DNA of 34,208 bases, from positions 1 through 34,208 of the forward strand of contig QPMI01000030.1 of the NCBI GenBank assembly GCA_004431415.1, written 5' to 3'. Positions within the stretch are counted from its first letter, which is position 1, and each line of letters begins with the position of its first letter. Both the position numbers and the translations under genes were made by a program. Under the pieces are notes generated by a model. It was not told the origin of the DNA. It was given only the letters and a program-made list of their open reading frames with translations, and did not search any database. This DNA is from Cyanophora paradoxa. Its lineage: Eukaryota > Glaucocystophyceae > Cyanophorales > Cyanophoraceae. Below are positions 29,461-34,208 of the stretch, one piece after another.

Positions 29461-31833
29461 ATGTCTCTCGCGGCCTTCCTGGCCCACGCCCGGAAGCAGG
29501 GTCTCATCGGCGAAAACGCCGCGCCGACCGTGGAGCCCGAGCCTTCCGTGAAGCTCGAACCGGAGCAAGAACCGCAGCCCGACGTGAGATCGCCTCTCGA
29601 GAGCGCATCCTCCAGGCTCAACGCCCTCGCACCGTCCTTTGTGCCCACCGTGCGCTCCTTCGCAGTCCCGCACTAGCCGTTTCAAGATCAAATCTGATCC
29701 CTTCAGCGCAGGTGAAGGGAGCGCCGGCCGAGAAGGCGGATGAGAGCGCGCCAGTGACCCAGTTCGGCCTGCGTGCGGCCGAGACGGCGGATGAGAGCGC
29801 GCCAGTGATTCAGTTCGGCCTGCGTGAAGTTGCAAGTGCGGGAAGCTGCTTTGTCGATTTCCGGCTGAAGGGCGCTCAACGTTGCACCGCAGAGATGCGC
29901 GAGGCGACGAAGCAGAAGCAGAGGGAGGCGGAAGATCTGAAACGGCAGCTGGCGGAGGCCGACAGAAAAATGCAAGAGCTGCAAGCGGCGCGGGAGAAGC
30001 AGATCGAGATGCGCGCGATGATGGAGGAACTGCTGCGGATTGAGGCCAAGTCGGCGGCGGAGAGGGAGCGAGGGGGCGGCTGCACGCGCGAGGTGCGCGT
30101 TCCCCTCTCCGCCTCGGGCGCGGCCGCCGCCGGCCCACAACTTGCCGCCGCAGAACGAGAAGACCCTCTACCTCGTCCCAGACACCAACGTGTTCATGGG
30201 GCCGGACGGCCCGCAGACGGGCGTCCCCGAGTTCGAGAAGTTCGCCCGCTTCGACAACGCGGTGGTCGTCGTTCCCTTCACAGGCGAGTCGGGAGCGCTC
30301 CTCGCCGCGGCCCCGCACTCCTGATCCGGCCGGCGGTCCGCGCAGTCCTCTCCGAGCTCGACGACCTCTCCAAGGGCGAGCACCGGCCGAACGCCGGCCC
30401 CAAGGCCAAGCAGGTGCGCCGAGGAGGCGACCCGGGAGCCGCGTGGATGCAAGGCTGAGCGGGCATGCGCAGAACTCGTTCAAGGCCCGCGAGGCGATCC
30501 GTTTCCTCGAGGGCTGCTTCCGCGGCGCCGCCGGCCGCACCTGGATCCGCGCGCAGCGGGGGCACGAGGCCGCGAGCCTCCCCTGGGGCCAGGTGCGCCC
30601 CGGGCCTTTCCACCTCCACCCACCCGGCGGCGAGGGGCCGAGCGGGGCGGGGGCGCCGGGGCGCAGCCGGCGAACAACGACGAGCGGATCCTGCAGTGCG
30701 TGCGCTACTTCAACGCGTTCGCCCCGCGGAGGGCCATCCTCGTCTCCGAGGACAAGGTCCGAGCCCACCAGCCGCTGCTCGCGGGCGGGGCCGGGCCTCG
30801 AGCTGACGAGCGGGGCGGGGCCAGAACCTGCGGGTGAAGGCGCAGGGCTTCGTCGGGGCGCAGGCGATGGGCCTGCGCGAGGCCGTCTACGGCGTCCACG
30901 GGCCCTTCTTCTTCGGCCTCGGCGGGGGCCCCGCCCCCGCGGCCCCGGCCCCGGCCCCGGCCGCGCCGCCGCCGCCGAGCTCCAGGGCCCGGGCGCCCGG
31001 GCCCCGCAGGCGTCCAAGGCGCAGGCCAAGGCGGGGCCGCCGCCGCCGCCGCCGCCGCCGCCGCAGCAGCAGCAGCAGCAGCAGCAGCAGGGGCCGGCGC
31101 CCGAGAAGCGACCGGCGCCGGCCGGTGGAAGGCAGCAGCAGCAGCAGCAGCAGCCGGGGCGAGGCGCGGGCGCCTCTCGCGGAGCCTGAGCCCGGCACCG
31201 GCGAGGACCTCGCCGGCCCGGCGCCGCCGCTCCAGCGCCTCCCCGGCGCGCAGGCGCCGGGATCGCCGCGCCCGCTCCCGCTCCCGCTCCCGCTCCCGCT
31301 CCCGCTCCCGCTCCCGCTCCCGCTCCCGCTCGGCCCGCCGGAGCCGCCGGGACCGGTACGGCCGGCGCAGGAACAGCAGCGCCGAATCGGAGAGCCGCAG
31401 CCGCAGCCGCAGCCGGGGCGGGGGCCGCCGCGGGCGGCGCCACCGCAAGCGAAGCAGCAGCCGCAGCTCAAGTCGGAGCTCCAGCCGGAGCCGGAGCCAC
31501 AGCACGCGGCGGCGGCACCGCCGGAGCCCGAGCAGCAGCAGCAGCGGCCGCAGCTCGAGCGGGAGCGAGCGGAGCCGGAGGCGCGGCAAGGGCCGCAGCA
31601 GGAAGGAGAAGAAATCGGGGAAGGAGAAGACGAAGGGGGGCGACTCGGGGCGCCGGCAGCACAAGAGCAAGGGCGGCAGGAAGGAGAAGGAGAGGGGCGG
31701 GCGCAAGCGCGACGGCGGCAAGGGCCGGCGGCGCCGCTCGGGCTCCTCCTCCTCGCCCTCCTCCTCGTCCTCCTCCTCCCCGTCGCCGGCCCCGCGGCGG
31801 ATGGAGGCCGCCCCGGCCCCGCCGAAGCCGTGA
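29461..31833 (+). CDS. PIN-domain ribonuclease with a C-terminal RS domain, about 9 exons
   Basis: Exons: 29461-29583, 29712-29835, 29893-30092, 30154-30283, 30346-30413, 30473-30592, 30667-30756, 30825-31008, then tentatively 31154-31833; 572 aa. An N-terminal tail with a 17-residue duplication leads to a coiled coil (KQREAEDLKRQLAEADRKMQ), then a PIN nuclease domain: LYLVPDTNVFM, VVVVPFTVLSELDDLSKG, NNDERILQCVRYF and ILVSEDKNLRVKAQ, which supply the acidic metal site. This layout resembles SWT1/SMG6-type endoribonucleases. The final exon frame reads RRRDRRARSRSRSRSRS, then SAESESRSRSRSRG and KRSSSRSSSRSSSRSRSHS, a true RS domain as in splicing factors. Intron 4 begins GC (CAG|GCGAGT). The join to the last exon is the weakest point; the RS part might be reached by another splice. 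Confidence 0.75.
29727..29828 (+). repeat. 51-bp direct repeat in a PIN/RS exon (17-residue duplication)
   Basis: Two copies start at 29727 and 29778 and differ at a few positions. They encode AEKADESAPVTQFGLRA and AETADESAPVIQFGLRE. A recent in-frame duplication in the disordered N-terminal part. Confidence 0.9.
31036..31331 (+). repeat. Simple repeats (CCG)n, (CAG)n and (CGCTCC)n at the 3' end of the PIN/RS gene
   Basis: (CCG)n at about 31036-31062 runs into (CAG)9 to 31090; a second (CAG)7 lies at 31133-31153 and serves as the likely acceptor region of the last intron. From 31273 about ten copies of CGCTCC encode the RS dipeptides. Confidence 0.85.
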
Positions 31834-32086
31834 GCGTCGCGGCAGCCCCAAACCGGGCCCGTCCCCGTGTCTTTTTCGGACGCCAAGTCCCTTTTTCGAG
31901 TGGCGCGCGGCCGGCTGGTAGAGGCCGGCGCGCCAAGGACAGACGCAGGCAGGAAAACTCAGACCAGGTCCAGGCAGGGGTAGGATATTGAGCAGGGTAG
32001 GTTCGGTGAGGTAGGAATTCGAACAAGAACCAAACAGCAGATTTAGAGCCGCGACGAGGAGGGGGGCCGGGGCGGGGCGGCTGCAG

Positions 32087-33936
32087 CTAGGAGACGCGCT
32101 CGGAGGCGTCGGGGGGGAAGGGGAGGAGGATCCAGTGGCGTCCCATGACCGCACGGATCTGCGCCCAGCACGCGCGCGCGTTGGCGATGGAGGGGGCGGG
32201 GGCGGGCGGGCGGACGTTAGAGCGGAAGCCGTGGTCGTGGGGGTTGGGGAGCGGCTGGCCCGTCCGCTCGTCCCGCTCGGGGCCCTTGAAGAACTGGGCG
32301 CGGGAGAGCATCACGCGACGCCAGGGAGCGCAGAGCGGAGGTGCGGGGCGGGGCGGGGCGGGGAGGGGAGGAGCGGGCCTCGATGGTGGTGCGGGCGGTG
32401 GAGACGAGGAAGAGGTGGAAGCCGATGAAGAGGAGGAGGGCGACCGCCAGGCACGTCGCCAGCACCACGGCGTACAGGATGTGCGTCGCCCTGCCCCCCG
32501 CCCTCCCATCAGACCGCCCGGCGATCGCGAGTTCGCTTGGATTAGCTTGATGGCGCGCACGCGGTGTCGCTGGCGGCCTGCGGGGGCGGGGGCGGGGGTC
32601 GGTGAGGGGGGTACGCTGGGGCAGGAGGAGGGGGGGTACGGTGCGGAGGGCCTGGACGAAGGCGCGGCGGACGGTGAAGGGCATGTAGATGCAGAGGCAC
32701 GCGAGGTAGAAGAGGAAGCTGGGGGCGGGCTCGGATTGGGAAAGGGGGTACAGTGTGGGCGGGGGAGGGGGTGCGGACAGCATGAAGAACCTGCGGAGTG
32801 GTGAGGAGTGTGGGCGGCGGCAAGGGGAGGGGTACGGCGCACTTATGGTTGTTCTCTCCGACGCAGTTGTTGATCCACTGCGCCGAAACGGTCGGGGGCA
32901 GGCAAAAACAAAGCGCAGGGCGCGCGGTGAACGACGGCAGCGCACGGGGCAGTGGTCTGGAGGGGCGAAGAAGGGGCGACGCGCCCCGACGTCAGGCCGC
33001 GGAGGCGGAGGCGCGCAAGAGCTTGATCAGAAAGAGAGTCTCACGGTCCATGCGAAGAACGCAGGTCTGCATGGGACCCAGGAGTGAGCGGCGCGCGGGG
33101 CCGAGCGGCGGGGGCCGCGGGGCGGGACAGGGCGGGGCGGGGCACCTTGCACGTGCGGCAGTGCTGAGGGGCGAGCGCGAGCGCGCGGAGCGTCAGCGCC
33201 GCGAGGCCGCGCCGAGTGGCGGGCGGTGGGGCACACGTGGGCGCGGGGCGGCTTGGGCCGGTTGCACTTCCTGCAGAAGCGCCCGCGGGCCGCCTCGACG
33301 TCCACCTTCTGCGCGGCGGCGGTGGTAAGCAGCGCGAGCTCCAGCGGGCGGCGGAGGGGGGCGGGCGCGCGTCGTCGGGGACGAAGCTGGTGGAGCGGAC
33401 GGCGGCGACGTAGGACCAGGCGAAGAGGCCGAGGATCGCGTGCCCCACCAGCAGCTTCGTCAGCAGCCACTCCATCTGCGAGCCGCGCCGAAGTCTGAGA
33501 CGTGCTCCCTCGAAAGCGAATCCAAATTCTTCGGCGCGCACCGACTCGCCCATGTCGGCGAGGCGGCCGATGGCGAGCCAGTACGCGAAGTAGCAGTACG
33601 AGACCAGGGAGACCATGAGGACCGCAAGCACTGCCGGCCGCGGAACGCGCCGGCGTCAGCGCGGGCAATGCCGAGCCGGGCGCGAGAGCACGCGCACCTC
33701 GTCCCGTGTATCTGCGAGCCGGCGAGCGAGAGTGGCCATGTCAGCCGCGCGCGGCGGGCCGGGCGGTGCGCTGCCGCGCTGCCGCCCGCGCGAGCTCGTA
33801 GGGCGCTGAGGCCGCGCGAATGCGATCGGCGGGGCACGCACTGGCTCTCCGACACGACGCTGAGCAGGATCAGCGGCCGGATCATGCACCAGTCGACGCA
33901 GTTTCGGAAGAGCCGAATGCATAGCGAGGGCTGCAT
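32087..33936 (-). CDS. DHHC-type protein S-palmitoyltransferase, 15 exons with six microexons
   Basis: Membrane enzyme that attaches palmitate to cysteines of other proteins. Exons (minus): 33936-33842, 33711-33698, 33630-33542, 33475-33383, 33308-33237, 33163-33146, 33066-33045, 32956-32946, 32877-32843, 32790-32779, 32718-32640, 32577-32561, 32490-32379, 32293-32216, 32158-32087; phases agree, 272 aa. Joined, they give the cysteine-rich domain FCRKCNRPKPPRAHHCRTCK, then TCVLRMDHHCPWINNCVG, with catalytic DHHC; the TTIE (TTxE) motif; and NPHDHGFRSN near the end. Four hydrophobic membrane segments fit the family: CMIRPLILLSVVSES, VLAVLMVSLVSYCYFAYWL, LLVGHAILGLFAWSYVAAV on one side and FLFYLACLCIYM / ILYAVVLATCLAVALLLFIG beyond. 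Intron 13 begins GC. Confidence 0.92.
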
Positions 33937-34208
33937 CTCGCTAGCTCTCCGCCGCGGTCGCGGTGCAGCCGAGGCCGCGGGCCGCTCGCGCTCGCGCTCC
34001 GTTTCTGGCGGGTGGCAGATACACCGCGCCTGCGATTCGATACGACAGCAATCTGCCGCTTCTCTCGCGCGCGAGCCTCCCGCACGCCGGCCGCGAGGTC
34101 GTCTTTAACGCGTACCCTGGACCGCAGCCACCACTGGCCCACCAGTCGAAATGCGTGGCCCGTAGGCGCTCAGGCGCATAAGGGAGAGCTTGCTGAGCAC
34201 GCAAGCCC
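33937..34208. other. Upstream region of the DHHC gene
   Basis: GC-rich 272 bp with no supported gene; should include the DHHC promoter. Frames here are short and contradictory. Confidence 0.4.

Noticed and set aside
29320-31443. 707-residue minus-strand frame full of Ala, Pro, Cys and Arg
   Set aside because: It is the reverse of the PIN/RS gene, which has splice sites in phase and recognisable PIN motifs.
32719-32790. Alternative DHHC exon reading through SAPPPPPTL before the next membrane segment
   Set aside because: A 12-nt exon with donor GTCCGC gives HKFFML-FLFYLACL, which matches the family without a proline insertion, and this donor type is used elsewhere in the window.
1-34208. tRNA or rRNA genes
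   Set aside because: I found no cloverleaf-like sequence or rRNA core on either strand by reading; a dedicated scan was not possible.

Overview
The window joins two very different DNAs. Positions 1 to about 18,900 are AT-rich, intronless and tightly packed, and carry the genes of a small eukaryotic DNA virus. Positions 18,900 to 34,208 are very GC-rich and carry spliced eukaryotic nuclear genes. I read it as an endogenous polinton-like virus (PLV, or a virophage relative) next to or inserted in the nuclear genome of a starch-making protist, most likely a microalga. A plant-type granule-bound starch synthase with GC-rich 57-75 nt introns fits a cryptophyte or green lineage. I cannot name the species.

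Viral part. A minus-strand block (1-7212) holds an AEP primase-SF3 helicase cut by the window edge, two related AT-hook proteins, an acidic small protein, a coiled-coil protein, an A32-type packaging ATPase, a putative double jelly-roll major capsid protein and a putative penton protein. A divergent TATA-rich promoter at 7213-7241 separates it from a plus-strand virion protein. Then come a minus-strand patatin phospholipase fused to an F5/8C (discoidin) domain and a plus-strand surface cassette (9752-17156): one long phage-like fibre with HxH repeats, and four paralogues that share an N-terminal module but carry two different kinds of head. A zinc-ribbon protein and an intact S-adenosylmethionine decarboxylase (SpeD)-like enzyme follow. 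No integrase, DNA polymerase B or capsid protease is visible; these would have to lie left of the window or be absent. The right end (18,113-18,900) is non-coding and highly ordered: GTTGAC iterons, four ATCGA/TTGATATAA repeats, then a 75-nt near-perfect palindrome exactly where base composition switches.

Nearly every viral reading frame is interrupted, almost always by one missing base, whereas about 7.2 kb of host exons contain no such break.

Host part. 18,901-20,850 is a pyrimidine-rich segment of uncertain nature, then a 24-bp minisatellite and a palindrome-rich intergenic region. Five genes follow, whose exons I assembled by hand with consistent phase throughout: starch synthase (+, 12 exons, 592 aa), HAD-like hydrolase (-, 5 exons, 371 aa), coiled-coil protein (-, 7 exons, 579 aa), PIN-domain nuclease with an RS tail (+, about 9 exons, 572 aa) and a DHHC palmitoyltransferase (-, 15 exons, 272 aa, six of them 11-22 nt). 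About 14% of the introns begin with GC instead of GT.

How it fits together: the virus encodes its own replication and DNA packaging, a capsid, and an unusually large set of surface proteins (fibre, swappable spikes, a lipase with a binding domain), plus one apparent polyamine-type enzyme. The host genes are ordinary nuclear genes with unusual splicing.
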